DNA of 64,000 nucleotides, from positions 29,463 to 93,462 of the forward strand of contig NZ_JADDXU010000030.1 in the NCBI RefSeq assembly GCF_015163075.1, given 5' to 3'. The stretch comes from Streptomyces justiciae (GTDB taxonomy: Bacteria; Actinomycetota; Actinomycetes; Streptomycetales; Streptomycetaceae). Both the position numbers and the translations under genes were made by a program. Numbering within the stretch: the stretch's first letter is position 1; each line of letters begins with the position of its first letter. A model generated the notes under the pieces. The model was not told the DNA's origin and ran no database searches. It worked only from the letters and a program-made list of their open reading frames with translations. Below, piece after piece: positions 16,026 through 26,200 of this stretch.

Positions 16026-16463
16026 ATGAGCGCAGCCGCGGCCATTACGGCCATCACCCACCTCATCGCCGAATACGCCGAGCTGGTCGACACCGGAGAC
16101 TTCGCGGGCGTCGGTGAGCTGTTCGCCGACGCCGTGTTCATCGGCACCGGCGCGCCCGTCTCCGGCCGTCATGGCGGGGTGGAGCAGATGCTCAGGGACA
16201 GCGTGATCCTCTACGAGGACGGGACGCCGCGCACCCAGCACGTCACGACCAACATCATCGTCGACGTCGACGAGGAGGCGGGAACCGCCGCCGCGCGTTC
16301 GTACGTCTCGGTGCTCCAGGCCCTGCCAGACTTCCCGCTTCAGCCGGTGGCCGCAGGGCGCTACAGCGACCGCTTCGAGCGCCGGGACGGGCGCTGGCGA
16401 TTCACCGAGCGCCGGGTCCGGATCCATCTGGTGGGCGATGTCAGCCGCCACCTGCGCGCTTAG
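16026..16463 (+). CDS. SnoaL-like / NTF2-fold protein
   Basis: A 145-residue protein with the cone-shaped NTF2 fold. It opens with the usual helix (ITHLIAEYAELVDTGDF), then VGELFADAVFIGTG, a variable loop, HVTTNIIVDVDEEAGTAAARSYV, and the final strands GRYSDRFERRDGRWRFTERRV. Members include ring-hydroxylating dioxygenase small subunits, polyketide cyclases and steroid isomerase relatives; the Tyr-Ala-Asp residues near the N-terminus are consistent with a catalytic or binding role but do not fix it. The ATG at 16026 with an AGGA site is used. Its stop overlaps the stop of the convergent P450 gene (TTAG). Confidence 0.82.
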   Translation: MSAAAAITAITHLIAEYAELVDTGDFAGVGELFADAVFIGTGAPVSGRHGGVEQMLRDSVILYEDGTPRTQHVTTNIIVDVDEEAGTAAARSYVSVLQALPDFPLQPVAAGRYSDRFERRDGRWRFTERRVRIHLVGDVSRHLRA

Positions 16464-17692
16464 CCGACGCGATACCGCACCGGCAGGGCCAGCACCCCGC
16501 GGATGATGCCCGAGCCGATCCACTCCAACTTCTCGGCCGGTACCGCGAGTTCGAGTTCCGGGACGCGGGCCAGCAGGACCCGGAGCGCGATGGTCGCCTC
16601 CAGGCGGGCCAGCGGGGCGCCCAGGCAGTAGTGGATGCCGTGGCCGAAGGCCAGGTGCCGGGCGGCCGGGCGGGTCACGTCCAGTACGGCGGGGTCGGCG
16701 TCCTCGGCCTGCGGGGCGTCGCGTCCGGCGGCGCCAAGGGCGACGACGACCATGCTGCCCCGGGGGATCGGTACTCCGGCGAGTTCGAGATCCTCGGCCG
16801 CGTAGCGGCTGGTGGAGCGTTCGACGGAGGGGTCGTAGCGCAGGAACTCCTCCACCGCGCCGGGCATCAGCTCGGGGCGGTCACGCAACTGCCGTAGCTG
16901 GTCCGGGTGTTGAAGCAGGGCCAGGACGGCATTGCCGAGCAGGTTCACGGTGCTCTCGTGACCGGCGACGACCAACATCAGCGCGGTGCCGACGAGTTCC
17001 TCCTCGGAGAGGCGGCCGTCCTCCTCGTCCCGTACGGCGACCAGGGCGGACAGCAGGTCGTCCGCGGGGCGGCGGCGTTTGTCCGCGAGGAGGCCGGCCA
17101 GCAGGCCGTGCAGGCCGGTCAGGGCCGCGCGGTGTTCGGGAGAGGCCACGCGGAGGGCCTGGCTCGACCAGCGGCGGAAGTCCAGGCGGTGCTCGTCGGG
17201 GATGCCGAGGAGGTCGGCGATGACCGTGGCGGGCAGCGGGGCGTTGAACGCCTCCACGAGGTCCGTCTCGCCGGTCGCCGGCAGCGCGTCGATCAGGCCA
17301 TGGGCGATCTGCTCGATGCGCGGCGCCAGTTCGGCCGTACGGCGTGGAGTGAAGGCCGCCGAGGCCAGCCGTCGCAGCCGGGTGTGCTCGGGCGGGTCGG
17401 CCTCCATCATCTGCGCGCCGAGCCCTACGGAGGGTTTGTTGAGTACGTAACCGGCGGCGGCCAGGGCCTCGGCGGCGGGGGTGGCGTCCTTGAGGAGCGC
17501 GGGGTGGGTGAGTGCCTCGCGGGCCAGGTCGTAGCCGACGACCACCCAGCCCTTGAGGCCGAGGTGGAACTCGGCCGGGTGGATGGGGCCGAGCTCGCGC
17601 AGGCGGGCGTAGCGGGCGGGGGCGTCCGCCTTGAAGGCGGGGTCGATGACGACCCTCGCGGCCTGGTGGGGGCACTGCTCGTCAAGGCTCAT
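16460..17692 (-). CDS. Cytochrome P450 (copy 1)
   Basis: A 410-residue soluble class I bacterial P450. The haem-binding loop FGHGIHYCLG is near residue 350, the I-helix O2 motif VVAGHEST near 245, and the ExxR motif EEFLR follows at about 285. It lacks an N-terminal membrane anchor, so it needs ferredoxin and reductase, none of which is encoded nearby. The sequence resembles CYP107-type enzymes of secondary metabolism, and the gene at 57580-58848 is a clear paralogue sharing long blocks such as DLAREALTHPALLK and SVLALLQHPDQLR-like helices. Substrate unknown. GGGAGAG precedes the ATG. Confidence 0.92.
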   Translation of the reverse strand: MSLDEQCPHQAARVVIDPAFKADAPARYARLRELGPIHPAEFHLGLKGWVVVGYDLAREALTHPALLKDATPAAEALAAAGYVLNKPSVGLGAQMMEADPPEHTRLRRLASAAFTPRRTAELAPRIEQIAHGLIDALPATGETDLVEAFNAPLPATVIADLLGIPDEHRLDFRRWSSQALRVASPEHRAALTGLHGLLAGLLADKRRRPADDLLSALVAVRDEEDGRLSEEELVGTALMLVVAGHESTVNLLGNAVLALLQHPDQLRQLRDRPELMPGAVEEFLRYDPSVERSTSRYAAEDLELAGVPIPRGSMVVVALGAAGRDAPQAEDADPAVLDVTRPAARHLAFGHGIHYCLGAPLARLEATIALRVLLARVPELELAVPAEKLEWIGSGIIRGVLALPVRYRVG

Positions 17693-17789
17693 GCGGTGTC
17701 TCTCCCGTTGCGGCGGTCGGTCGTCACCAGGAGAACGATCGGGGTTCCGGGCGGGTTCGACCAGTGCGCCCGCGTGCGGACATGCCGAA

Positions 17790-17815
17790 GGGGCACGCGC
17801 CGCCGCGCGTGCCCC
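17790..17815. terminator. Terminator hairpin
   Basis: An 11-bp perfect stem (17790-17800 with 17805-17815) and 4-nt loop, 15 nt after the stop of the minus-strand Bax-inhibitor gene. No U tract. Confidence 0.75.
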
Positions 17816-17830
17816 TGTCCCGAAGGAGAC

Positions 17831-18682
17831 TCAGTTGTCGCTGTTGAAGAGGGACAGCACCCGCAGCACCTCCAGGTAGATCCACACCAGGGTGGTGGTG
17901 AGACCGAAGGCGGCCAGCCACGCCTCCTCGCGCGGGGCGCCGTAGGCGACGGCGTCCTCGACCTGCTTGAAGTCCAGGGCCAGGAAGGCCGCGCCGAGCA
18001 CGATGCCGACGAGACCGAAGACGATGCCGAGGCCGCCGCTGTGGAAGCCGAGGCCGTCACCCGCGCCGAACGCGGAGAAGAGGAGGTCGGCGAAGAGCAG
18101 CAGGACGAAGCCGGTCGCGGCGGCGCCGACGAAGCCGGCGAACCGCTGGGTCACGCGTATCCAGCGCATCCGGTAGGCGATGAGCACGCCGGCGGACACC
18201 GCGAAGGTGCCGAGCACCGCCTGCACGACGACGCCGGGCGCGATGTAGGTGGAGACGGTGCTGGAGAGCACGCCGAGGAAGACGCCCTCGAAGGCCGCGT
18301 ATCCGAGGATCAGTGCCGGGGTCGGTGTGCGCTTGAAGGACTGGATCATCGCCAGCACGAACGCGATGAAGGCGGCGCCGACGGCGAGGCCGTAGGAGTG
18401 GCCGACGTTCGCCTCGTCGACGGGGAGCAGGAGCCAGGACAGTACGGCCGTAAGAACCACGGTGCCGAGCGTCGTCGCGGTGCGGACGACGACGTCGTCC
18501 ATCGTGACGGCGTTGCTGACGGTCCGCAGCGATGTGTCCGCGCCCGGGGCGTAGGGGTTGGTCGTGTCGTCCGCCGGTCCGCCGCCGACCGTCGCGCCCA
18601 CCGGTCGGCCCGTGCGCGCTGCTGTGCGGCCGGTGTCACCGGCGCTGTCCCAGCGGGACAGGAAAGGGTTGCTGGTCCTCAT
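17831..18682 (-). CDS. Bax inhibitor-1/YccA-like membrane protein
   Basis: A 283-residue protein with a 60-residue polar N-terminus (RTSNPFLSRWDSAG, GRPVGATVGGGPADDTTNPY) followed by seven closely spaced hydrophobic helices, from TLGTVVLTAVLSWLLLP to the terminal WIYLEVLRVLSLF. The FEGVFLGVLSS stretch is a family hallmark of the bacterial YccA/BI-1-like group. Homologues conduct Ca2+ or influence membrane proteases; no function is proven in Streptomyces. GAGGAGG precedes the chosen ATG (18682). Its promoter holds a perfect CGTCACC-N9-GGTGACG palindrome, which would link it to the CGNR-type regulon. Confidence 0.85.
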   Translation of the reverse strand: MRTSNPFLSRWDSAGDTGRTAARTGRPVGATVGGGPADDTTNPYAPGADTSLRTVSNAVTMDDVVVRTATTLGTVVLTAVLSWLLLPVDEANVGHSYGLAVGAAFIAFVLAMIQSFKRTPTPALILGYAAFEGVFLGVLSSTVSTYIAPGVVVQAVLGTFAVSAGVLIAYRMRWIRVTQRFAGFVGAAATGFVLLLFADLLFSAFGAGDGLGFHSGGLGIVFGLVGIVLGAAFLALDFKQVEDAVAYGAPREEAWLAAFGLTTTLVWIYLEVLRVLSLFNSDN

Positions 18683-18753
18683 TTCGGTCCTCCTCGTCCG
18701 CCGCACACGTGCGGCCTGCGGCACAGGTGTGTCGTCAGACGGAAACTCTGTTC

Positions 18754-18774
18754 GTCACCACTCTGGCAGGTGAC
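18754..18774. promoter_or_regulatory. GTCACC-N9-GGTGAC palindrome before BI-1 gene
   Basis: Perfect arms extended to CGTCACC and GGTGACG, spacer ACTCTGGCA, 72 nt upstream of the Bax-inhibitor start. Confidence 0.65.
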
Positions 18775-18815
18775 GCAACGGGGGGCAAGTCATCCCCGTG
18801 TGGGCCGGGCCACGG

Positions 18816-19283
18816 TCACTCGGAGACCGTTCCGGGGTCATCGAGCAGCCCCCGGAGGAAGCCGTCCCAGTCCAGCCCGGCCATCTCCGCCTCGGCGGAG
18901 GTGACGCGGTACGTCGCGTCGAGCCAGTCCGCCAGCGGCGGGATGGGCACCTCGAACAGGGTGTCCACCTCCGCCGATTCCAGCAGCAGCCAGGCCGAGG
19001 CGCGCTCTCCGGGCGCCATCGGCCACATCCGTACATCGCCGTTGCCGCTCATCGCCGTCAGGCCGCGGTGCAGCAGCTCCCGGCCGATGCGCCAGACGAG
19101 CGCCGGCCCTCGTTCCGCCATGAACTCGACTGTGATCACCGCCGGCATGTCCGGGTCGAACCGGAATTTCGCGGTGATCGGCTGCCGGGTGAACTCGTCG
19201 ACCATCTGGTCGACATCCAGGTACAGCGAGGGCACGAGCTCGGGCGCCGAACGCGCCCGCAGGGGTGACTGATCACGGTGCAT
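18816..19283 (-). CDS. SsgA-like sporulation/cell division regulator (SALP)
   Basis: A 155-residue SsgA-family protein, found only in morphologically complex actinobacteria, where members time septation and spore-wall processing. Key matches are the central block PALVWRIGRELLHRGLTAMSG-type sequence leading into NGDVRMWP, and the acidic C-terminal part with LLLESAEVDTLFEVPIPPLADWL. The first 20 residues are an extra basic lead (HRDQSPLRARSAPE). It has no TM segment and works with FtsZ/penicillin-binding proteins through SsgA/SsgB-type contacts. Which SALP it corresponds to cannot be decided by eye. GGAGGGGG lies upstream of the ATG. Confidence 0.85.
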   Translation of the reverse strand: MHRDQSPLRARSAPELVPSLYLDVDQMVDEFTRQPITAKFRFDPDMPAVITVEFMAERGPALVWRIGRELLHRGLTAMSGNGDVRMWPMAPGERASAWLLLESAEVDTLFEVPIPPLADWLDATYRVTSAEAEMAGLDWDGFLRGLLDDPGTVSE

Positions 19284-19438
19284 GACAGGAGTTCCCCCTC
19301 CGTGGAACGAAGTCTGTGTGCACCACTCTTCGCCGGGCGCAGCCGTCGCACATCGGTCAGTTGACGGTCAACGGCCGACTCGGCACAGGGTCAGGTGTCC
19401 CGCCCACCCCGGGGCGGTTTGACGTAAGTCACCGAAGA

Positions 19439-19481
19439 CCTCCGCCCGCGGTCGCGGGGGCGTGACGACCACGGGCGGAGG
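19439..19481. terminator. Terminator hairpin after the M20 gene
   Basis: A 10-bp perfect stem CCTCCGCCCG (19439-19448) with CGGGCGGAGG (19472-19481) around a GC-rich 23-nt loop, just after the stop of the minus-strand amidohydrolase gene. Confidence 0.6.
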
Positions 19482-19502
19482 GGTGTGCGGGAAGCGGTGC
19501 CG

Positions 19503-21200
19503 TCAGGTCACCGGTGCGAGGGCGGGGCCGGTGCCGCCCAACTGCTCGGTGGACACGATCGGCGGCACCGGCCAGGTCACGCCCTTCGGCGGCCAGGACT
19601 GCCCGGTCGCCTTCAGGAACCCGGCGGGCGGCTCGTACAGCGGAGGCTGGTTGCCGTCGGGGATCATCGAGGCCCACTCGACGCCCTCGGTGCGGTCCTG
19701 GAACTCCTGCTTCATCGCGGCCAGCAGGTCCGGCTGCTCGATCAGGTCGATCGCGCCCGCCGCCAGATAGCGGGCGGCGGACAGCAGCGCCTGGTGGCCG
19801 ATGTTGGTGGCCGCCGTCGCTGTGGCGCCCCAGTTGTGGTTCGGGATCCCGGGCGGATAGGCCGCGGACAGCAGCACCGCGGTGGGCGCCTGCCAGCTGA
19901 TGTCGGCGGTGTCGGTGGCCAGACCGCCGGTGTAGGCCGCCGCCGGGGGAGCGAGCGGGGTCAGGTCGGTCGGCATGCCCACCTCGGGCTTGCCCAGCGA
20001 CTTCTGCACCGCCTTGGCCAAGGCGTGGTCGGCGTCGGTGAACTTCGGCGCGCCGATCTGCCGCATGTTGTCGTTGAGCAGCTCCGCGCCGGCCTTGTTG
20101 GCCAGCAGGTTCCACGTCGCGGAGTGGAACTTGTGCACCAGGCGCGTCTGGCTGGCCTGGGCGGCGGCCTTGCCGCACTCCACGATCTTGTCGTAGAGCA
20201 CCCTGGCCCGCGCCGGGCTGCCCTCGCGGACGAAGAACCAGATGGAGCACATGTCCGGGGTCACGTTCGGGGCGCCGCCCCCGTTGATGATCGCGTAGTG
20301 GAAGCGGCCGGAGGGGGCGACGTTCTTCTCCCGCAGGTACTCCGACATCGTCGCCATCAGCAGGGCGCCGTCCAGGCCGGACTTGTTGCCCAGCGGGGTG
20401 CCGCCGTGGCCGGAGGCGCCGAGGAAGGTGAAGGTGGCCGATATCAGCGCGCTGGTGGTGTTCCAGAACGGCACCGTGATGTTGAAGGGGTGCCAGTCCA
20501 GGAAGGCGTCGAGGCCGTCGTAGACCCCTGCCTTGACCGCGTACGCCTTGCCGACGAGTTGCTCCTCGCCCGCGCTGCCGAACAGCTTGACCGTGGCCTT
20601 CAAGCCGTGGGAGCGGATCGCCCGCGCGACCGCGATGGCGGCGGCGGTGCCGCCCGCGCCGAGGGCGTTGTGGGCGTCGCCGTGGCCCGCGCCGTACGTC
20701 GGGCCGTAGGCGTCGTAGTTGTAGACCAGCGGGTCGTGGGTGCCCACGCCCTTCTTCTGCGACAGGCCGGGCAGGGCGTCGTACTCCGCGTTGAAGCCGA
20801 TGACTGGGCCCTCGGTGCCGTATGTGGCCACGAACGCGGTCGGGAAGCCGCCCGCGCCCCAGGTGACCGTGAAGCCGTTGTCCTGGAGTAACTTCGCGTG
20901 CGCGAGCGAGGACTTCCACTCGCGCAGCGACAGCTCCGCGTGCTGCCACACCTCGTCGCTGAGCCTGGTGATCGCGCCCTCCTCGGCCGCGATCCAGTCC
21001 AGGGCGGTCTGCTTGGCCGCCGTGTTCCGCGCCAGCCCCTTGGGGGCCCGGTAGGTGGTGGGGGAGACCCCGGTCTTCTCGTCGTAGCCCAGGGTCGCCG
21101 CGAGCACCGGGTCGGCCTGGAGGATGGCCGCCGTGGTCGCGGTGGCGCCCAGGCCGAACATCTTCAACAGGCGTCTGCGGCCGGGATGGAAGTCGTTCAC
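19503..21200 (-). CDS. Tat-exported M20-family amidohydrolase (AbgB-like)
   Basis: A 565-residue amidohydrolase. The GTG at 21200 places a Tat signal (GRRRLLKMFGLGATATTAAIL) within the first 30 residues and has a GAGGA site. The catalytic domain is of the M20D/AbgB type: metal ligands are suggested by HGDAHNALGAG, GSAGEEQLVG (Glu-Glu), and the later NHNWGATATA; the dimerisation lid spans roughly 230-350 with the GASGHGGTPLGNKSGLDGALL segment. AbgB-like enzymes cleave aminoacyl conjugates such as aminobenzoyl-glutamate. Export is unusual for this group, so the substrate may be extracellular. Single gene, followed by a terminator. Confidence 0.85.
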   Translation of the reverse strand: MNDFHPGRRRLLKMFGLGATATTAAILQADPVLAATLGYDEKTGVSPTTYRAPKGLARNTAAKQTALDWIAAEEGAITRLSDEVWQHAELSLREWKSSLAHAKLLQDNGFTVTWGAGGFPTAFVATYGTEGPVIGFNAEYDALPGLSQKKGVGTHDPLVYNYDAYGPTYGAGHGDAHNALGAGGTAAAIAVARAIRSHGLKATVKLFGSAGEEQLVGKAYAVKAGVYDGLDAFLDWHPFNITVPFWNTTSALISATFTFLGASGHGGTPLGNKSGLDGALLMATMSEYLREKNVAPSGRFHYAIINGGGAPNVTPDMCSIWFFVREGSPARARVLYDKIVECGKAAAQASQTRLVHKFHSATWNLLANKAGAELLNDNMRQIGAPKFTDADHALAKAVQKSLGKPEVGMPTDLTPLAPPAAAYTGGLATDTADISWQAPTAVLLSAAYPPGIPNHNWGATATAATNIGHQALLSAARYLAAGAIDLIEQPDLLAAMKQEFQDRTEGVEWASMIPDGNQPPLYEPPAGFLKATGQSWPPKGVTWPVPPIVSTEQLGGTGPALAPVT

Positions 21201-21599
21201 GTCGGTCTCGTCCTCGGTGAGTGTGGGTGTGTGATCATGAGATGTCGCCGAAGAGCATATGTGTCTGCCGCCGGATCGTCCTGGCCGACGGGTGAGTGTG
21301 AACCATTCGCGGCCCGATTCCGTTGTTCCGTGCAGATGCCCTTCTCGCGGCTGAGGTGTGAGGGGCACAGCGGCCGTCCCGGACCCCCCGCCGGGCCGGC
21401 CGCGCCTGCGTCCGACTCGGCGCGTGCAGGTGACATGTTTCCGCTTAGACTCGTTGTGACAGCGGCGGAAGACCGGCCGCGGTCACACCTGTGCGGCCGG
21501 GGGCGGCCATGCGGCGGGGTGAGCACACGCCTGGTAGATGTGTCGTAGCCCTTCAGACATCCGGTCGTTCTCCGGTCGGCGACATATCGAGGGGTTCTC
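21201..21599. promoter_or_regulatory. Divergent spacer, M20 gene / T7SS operon
   Basis: About 400 nt without a supported gene. Near the left end is an ATATGTGTC box (21257-21265), and GTGACATG lies near 21428. I could not assign core promoter boxes. It should drive the M20 gene to the left and the eccC operon to the right. Confidence 0.35.
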
Positions 21600-23201
21600 G
21601 TGCACATCCATCAGGCGGGTCCGATGGAAGTCTGGACAACGGCGGCGCAAGCCGACCGGACGCTCGCTCTTTCCTGGGACTCGGGTGTCAGTGCCGTGAT
21701 CCTCGCGCTGGCCGAACTCCTGCTGCTGGTATGGCTGTTGGGGCGCTGGCTGGTGCGCAGGCAGGGTGGCCGACGCCGGGCCTGGCGCCGGCTGACCCGG
21801 CAGGTCCGCCTGACCCGCCAGGCCTTCTCCGAGCCAGTACGCGAGTTCCTGCGCTTCCGCGCCGCCGTACGACGCCTCACCCGGCTGCTGTCGTCCGACG
21901 GACCTGTGACCGTCGCCCGGTACGCCCTCGACGGCGTCGACGCCGCTGTCCGCCCCACCGCGCCCCAGGCCTTCGCCTTCGCGGTCGCGGTCCGGCCCGC
22001 TACCCGGCGCAGCGACGGCGCGGTGGCCGTGTCCGTGGCGGGACGGGGCCTGCCACAGCCCCGGGAGCCGTGGGAGACGGATGACGATCCGCTGCTCTGG
22101 TACGCCTCCGCGGTCGATGCCGAGCGCCTTCCACTGCCGACAGCGGAGGAGTCAGGGGAGACACCGGACGCAGAGGCCGGCGACGGGCCGCCGTCCGGCA
22201 CCGACCGGGTGCTCGTGCCGCTCGGACTGAGCGGCGACGGCGTGGTCTTCCTCGACCTCATGCGCGGGCCCCGCATCCTCAACGCCTACGGCGAACGCCG
22301 GGCGATCCGCGCTTTCGTCCAGGCCGTCGCGGCCTATCTCGATCTGCCGGGCGGCCCGGCCGACGTGATTGTGGCGCACGGAGTGCATCCCCGCTTCGAC
22401 GGTCCCGACCTGGACGAGTTGCTGGACTCGCTCGTGTATCTGATGTCCGACCGCACCCGGCCGGTGGTCGTGGTGTGCGCGGCGCCGGACGACGAACAGG
22501 CGGCACGGCTGGCCGAGTTGGCTGGTGCCCGGCCGCTGTGCGCGGTGGTGGTCGGGCCGGTCCCCGTCCATCGCTGGGAGATCCGGGTCAATTCGCGCGG
22601 TCGTACCGAGACACCTGGTCTCGGCATCGAGACCGACGCCGCGCCCCTCGGTCCGGCGGTCGCCCGTGCCGCCCGGAGGGGAGGGACGCGTAGGGCCCGT
22701 ACCGGGGGGCCGGGCGGTGGCGCCGGCCGACCGCCGGGTGGTGGGGTCCCGTCGGCGAGTGGCGCTGTGTGGTCAAGGTCCGCCGGTCCGCGGGTTCCTG
22801 CCGGGTCTGGGCCTTCCGCCGGTCTGCGGCTCCCTGCCGAGTCACCACCTCTGGCCGGCCCAGGGGCTCCTGTCGGCGGCCCCGATTCGCGCCGTCCCGT
22901 GCTGGAGTCCGTCGGACGCCGTGCCCGGCCGGGGCTGTCTCTGCCCGCAGAGCCCGCCGCCATCGCCACGTCCTCCGTCCCCACCACACCCGTCACCGCC
23001 TCCACCACCGCCGCCTCCGCCACCCACCCCCTCCGCACCACCGCTTCCACCTCCGCGGAACCCGTGGCTCCCGCCATCCGCGACCTGTTCGCCGAGCCGG
23101 AGATCGGCGGGGTCTCAGCAGCCGGCGCTGGTGCCGGCACCGGCACCGGTGACCCCGAGCCCTTCGAGAACCCCCGAGCCGAAAGGCGCAACGAGTCGTG
23201 A
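21600..23201 (+). CDS. T7SS-locus membrane protein, family not recognised
   Basis: A 533-residue protein. One clear transmembrane helix lies near residues 28-50 (VSAVILALAELLLLVWLLGRW), followed by a strongly basic stretch (RRQGGRRRAWRRLTRQ). Residues 55-360 form a soluble alpha/beta domain (FLDLMRGPRILNA, VIVAHGVHP, RPVVVVCAAPDDEQAARL, CAVVVGPVPVHRWEI). The C-terminal third is disordered, rich in Pro, Ser, Thr, Gly and Arg. It does not look like EccB, EccD or EccE to me, although its size, single anchor and position directly before eccC would allow an EccB- or EccE-like role. Its stop overlaps the eccC start in GTGA, so the two are translationally coupled. GAGGGG precedes the GTG start. Confidence 0.75.
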   Translation: MHIHQAGPMEVWTTAAQADRTLALSWDSGVSAVILALAELLLLVWLLGRWLVRRQGGRRRAWRRLTRQVRLTRQAFSEPVREFLRFRAAVRRLTRLLSSDGPVTVARYALDGVDAAVRPTAPQAFAFAVAVRPATRRSDGAVAVSVAGRGLPQPREPWETDDDPLLWYASAVDAERLPLPTAEESGETPDAEAGDGPPSGTDRVLVPLGLSGDGVVFLDLMRGPRILNAYGERRAIRAFVQAVAAYLDLPGGPADVIVAHGVHPRFDGPDLDELLDSLVYLMSDRTRPVVVVCAAPDDEQAARLAELAGARPLCAVVVGPVPVHRWEIRVNSRGRTETPGLGIETDAAPLGPAVARAARRGGTRRARTGGPGGGAGRPPGGGVPSASGAVWSRSAGPRVPAGSGPSAGLRLPAESPPLAGPGAPVGGPDSRRPVLESVGRRARPGLSLPAEPAAIATSSVPTTPVTASTTAASATHPLRTTASTSAEPVAPAIRDLFAEPEIGGVSAAGAGAGTGTGDPEPFENPRAERRNES

Positions 23202-26200
23202 AGTTCCTCGTCACCACCGTCGACGACCAGACGCGGGAGCAACGCGACGTACTCGTCAACGCGGCCGCCGCCACCCCCGTGCGCAGGCTCGCCGCGCAAC
23301 TGACAGCCGCGCACCGAGTCGCCGCGCCCGAGGAGGAGCCGGACACCGCTGCTTCCGAGCAGGACATCCCGCTCTACCTCGGCGACCGGCTGCTCGACCC
23401 CGATCTCGTTCTGGCCTCCTCCGGCATCCGGGACGGCAGCACCCTCGGCCTGGGCCGACCGGTCGCCGACTCCGCCTCGGCGTACGGCCCCGCCCGTGAC
23501 GCGATGCCCACGCCCAAGGCGCCCGGCTCCGCCCCCGTGGTCGAGATCCAGCTGATCGGCGGCCCGGAGGCCGGGCAGGTGTACCAACTCGGCATCGGCA
23601 CCCACCTCATCGGGCCCCGGGCCGGCAGCTCCGTGCCGCTGACCGGCAGGGGAGTGCCCGAGGAAGGGCTGCGGCTGGCAGTACGTCCGGACGGAACGGT
23701 CCTCGCCGTGCTGCCCGAGGACGACGGACAGGTACGGCTGTCGCTCCCCGAGGCGCCGCCGCCGCGACCGCGCGCCGACGTGGTGGCACTGCCGCCCGAA
23801 CCCGATCCCGGCCCCGAGGAACACGAGGACGACGGGCTGCCGCGCGGCTGGACGCCCTGGGAACTGGACGGAGAACTCGTCCTCGGAGAGCACCTGTTGC
23901 GCGCCGTCCGGCCCACCTTGGCCGACGCCGCCCTGGTGGTCTCGCCGAACGCCAGCCTCGACTTCAACCGGCCGCCGCGCCTGCTGCCCCCGCTCCAGCC
24001 AGAGACCTTCCGACTGCCCGGCCCGCCCGAACCTCCCAAGCGGCGGGGCCTGCCCTTTCTGGTGATCATCGCGCCCATGTTCATGGGCGTGGCGATGGTG
24101 TGGTTCTTCCACTCCGTCCTCTACCTGATGTTCATGGTGCTCAGCCCGGTCCTGGGCGTCGGCAACTGGATCAGCGGGCGGCGCAGCGGTCGTAAGGAGT
24201 ATCTGGAGGGTGTCGCCAACTACCGTTTGCGCCGCGCCTCGTTGGAGGCGGACGTACGGGACAGGGTGGACCACGAACGGCGAGTGCGTGTCGCCTCGGC
24301 GCCGGACCCGGCGGTCGTCGGACTGATGGCCGTAGGACCCGGCGCCCGGCTGTGGGAGCGTCGGCCGTCCGACCCCGACAACCTCGTGCTGCGGATCGGC
24401 ACCACCCAGCAGCAGTCGCTGCTCCAGATCGACGACGGCTCCCGCGAGGAGAACCACCGCACCGCCCACTGGCAGATCCCCGACATGCCCATCGGGGTGG
24501 ATCTCGCGGGCAGTCAGGTCGTCGGTGTCGCCGGGCCCGAACAACCCGCCCGCGCACTGGCCCGCTGGGCGGTGGCACAGGCGGCCGTCCTGCACAGCCC
24601 GCGCGACCTGAAGATCTGTGTGCTCACCGACACCAAGGCCGCTGACGCCTGGGAGTGGGCCCGCTGGCTGCCCCACGCCCGCTCCGGACTGTCCGCCTCC
24701 CAGGACAACGCCCCCGTCATCCTGCTCGGCAACGACCCCGAGACCGTCGCCAACCGGGTCACCGAACTGATCAACGTCATCCGCAACCGCAACCAGGCGC
24801 AGCAGGCCACGATGCGCGGCGCGCTGCTCAGCGAGCCCGACGTGTTCGTCGTCCTGGACGGGGCGCGGGAACTGCGAGACGTCCCCGGAATGGTGCAGGT
24901 CCTCAAGGAGGGGCCGCTGCGCGGCATCCACCTGCTGTGCCTGGACCGGGAGGAGCGCATGCTGCCGGAGGAAGCCAGCGCCGTGGTGTCCATCGCCGCG
25001 GACACCCTCACGCTGCGCCGCACCGGCCTGCCCGACATCACCGGCATCCGCCCGGACTACGTGACCGCCGAGTGGGCCGAACGCCTGGCCCGCGGCATCG
25101 CCCCGGTGCACGACGTCACCCCGGACGCGGGCGGCGGACTGCCCGACAGCGTCTCGCTGCTCGACCTGCTGGATCTGGAGCCCCCGACCGCCCAGGAGGT
25201 CACCGAACGCTGGAACCGCCGGCCGGCCTCCACCACCGCGCTCGTCGGCCAGGGCTTCGACCGGCCGGTCGCCTTCGACCTGGTCAAGGACGGCCCGCAC
25301 GCCCTGATCGCCGGCACCACCGGCTCCGGCAAGTCCGAGTTCCTCCAGACCTTCGTCGCCTCACTGGCCACCGTCAACCGCCCGGACGAACTCACCTTCG
25401 TGCTCGTCGACTACAAGGGCGGCAGCGCCTTCAAGGACTGTGTGCGGCTGCCGCACACCCTCGGCATGGTCACCGACCTCGACAGCCACCTCGTACAGCG
25501 CGCGCTCGCCTCGCTGACGGCCGAACTGATGCGCCGCGAGCACATGCTGGCCGCCGTCGGCGCGAAGGACCACCCCGAGTACCGGGCCCTGCGCCGCCGT
25601 GACCCGAGCCTGCCGCCGATGCCCCGACTGCTCCTCGTCATCGACGAGTTCGCCACCCTCGCCCGGGAGATCCCCGACTTCATCCCCGGCCTCGTCGGCA
25701 TCGCCCAGCGCGGCCGCTCCCTCGGCCTGCACATGGTGCTGGCCACCCAGCGACCCGCCGGTGTCGTCACCAGCGACATCCGCGCCAACACCAACCTGCG
25801 GATCTCGCTGCGCGTCACCGACGCCGTCGAGAGCAGCGACGTCCTGGACGTCCCGGACGCGGCGAGCATCTCGGCGGCCACACCGGGGCGTGCCCTGGTG
25901 CGCACCGGGCACCGGTCGGCGATGAGCTTCCAGACCGCCTACGTGGGGGCAGCGCGGCCGCAGGACGGTCGAACTGAGGAGCAGTCGGCCGAACTCCCCG
26001 ACGACGACACCGGATTGTGGATGACCCCGCTGTCCTGGCAGGGCCTCGGCCGTCCCGTGGACGCGCCCGAGGACGCCGAGGACGAGCTCGCCCTTCTCGA
26101 CGACGAGGAAGGCCCGACCGACCTGATGGCGCTGGTCGACGCGCTGGTGGAGGCGGCGGGGGCCTACGGCCACGAACCGCAGCCCAGCCCCTGGCTGCCG

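Noticed and set aside
3847..16463. Shared 4-nt TTAG stop overlaps of convergent gene pairs (3847-3850, 16460-16463) as a designed element
   Set aside because: TTAG is simply the shortest overlap of two opposite stops, and two cases are compatible with chance.
22334..25300. 988-codon open frame on the minus strand
   Set aside because: It lies opposite the eccC operon, has no ribosome site or recognisable domain, and has the low-complexity Gly/Arg/Asp composition typical of antisense reading in high-GC genes.
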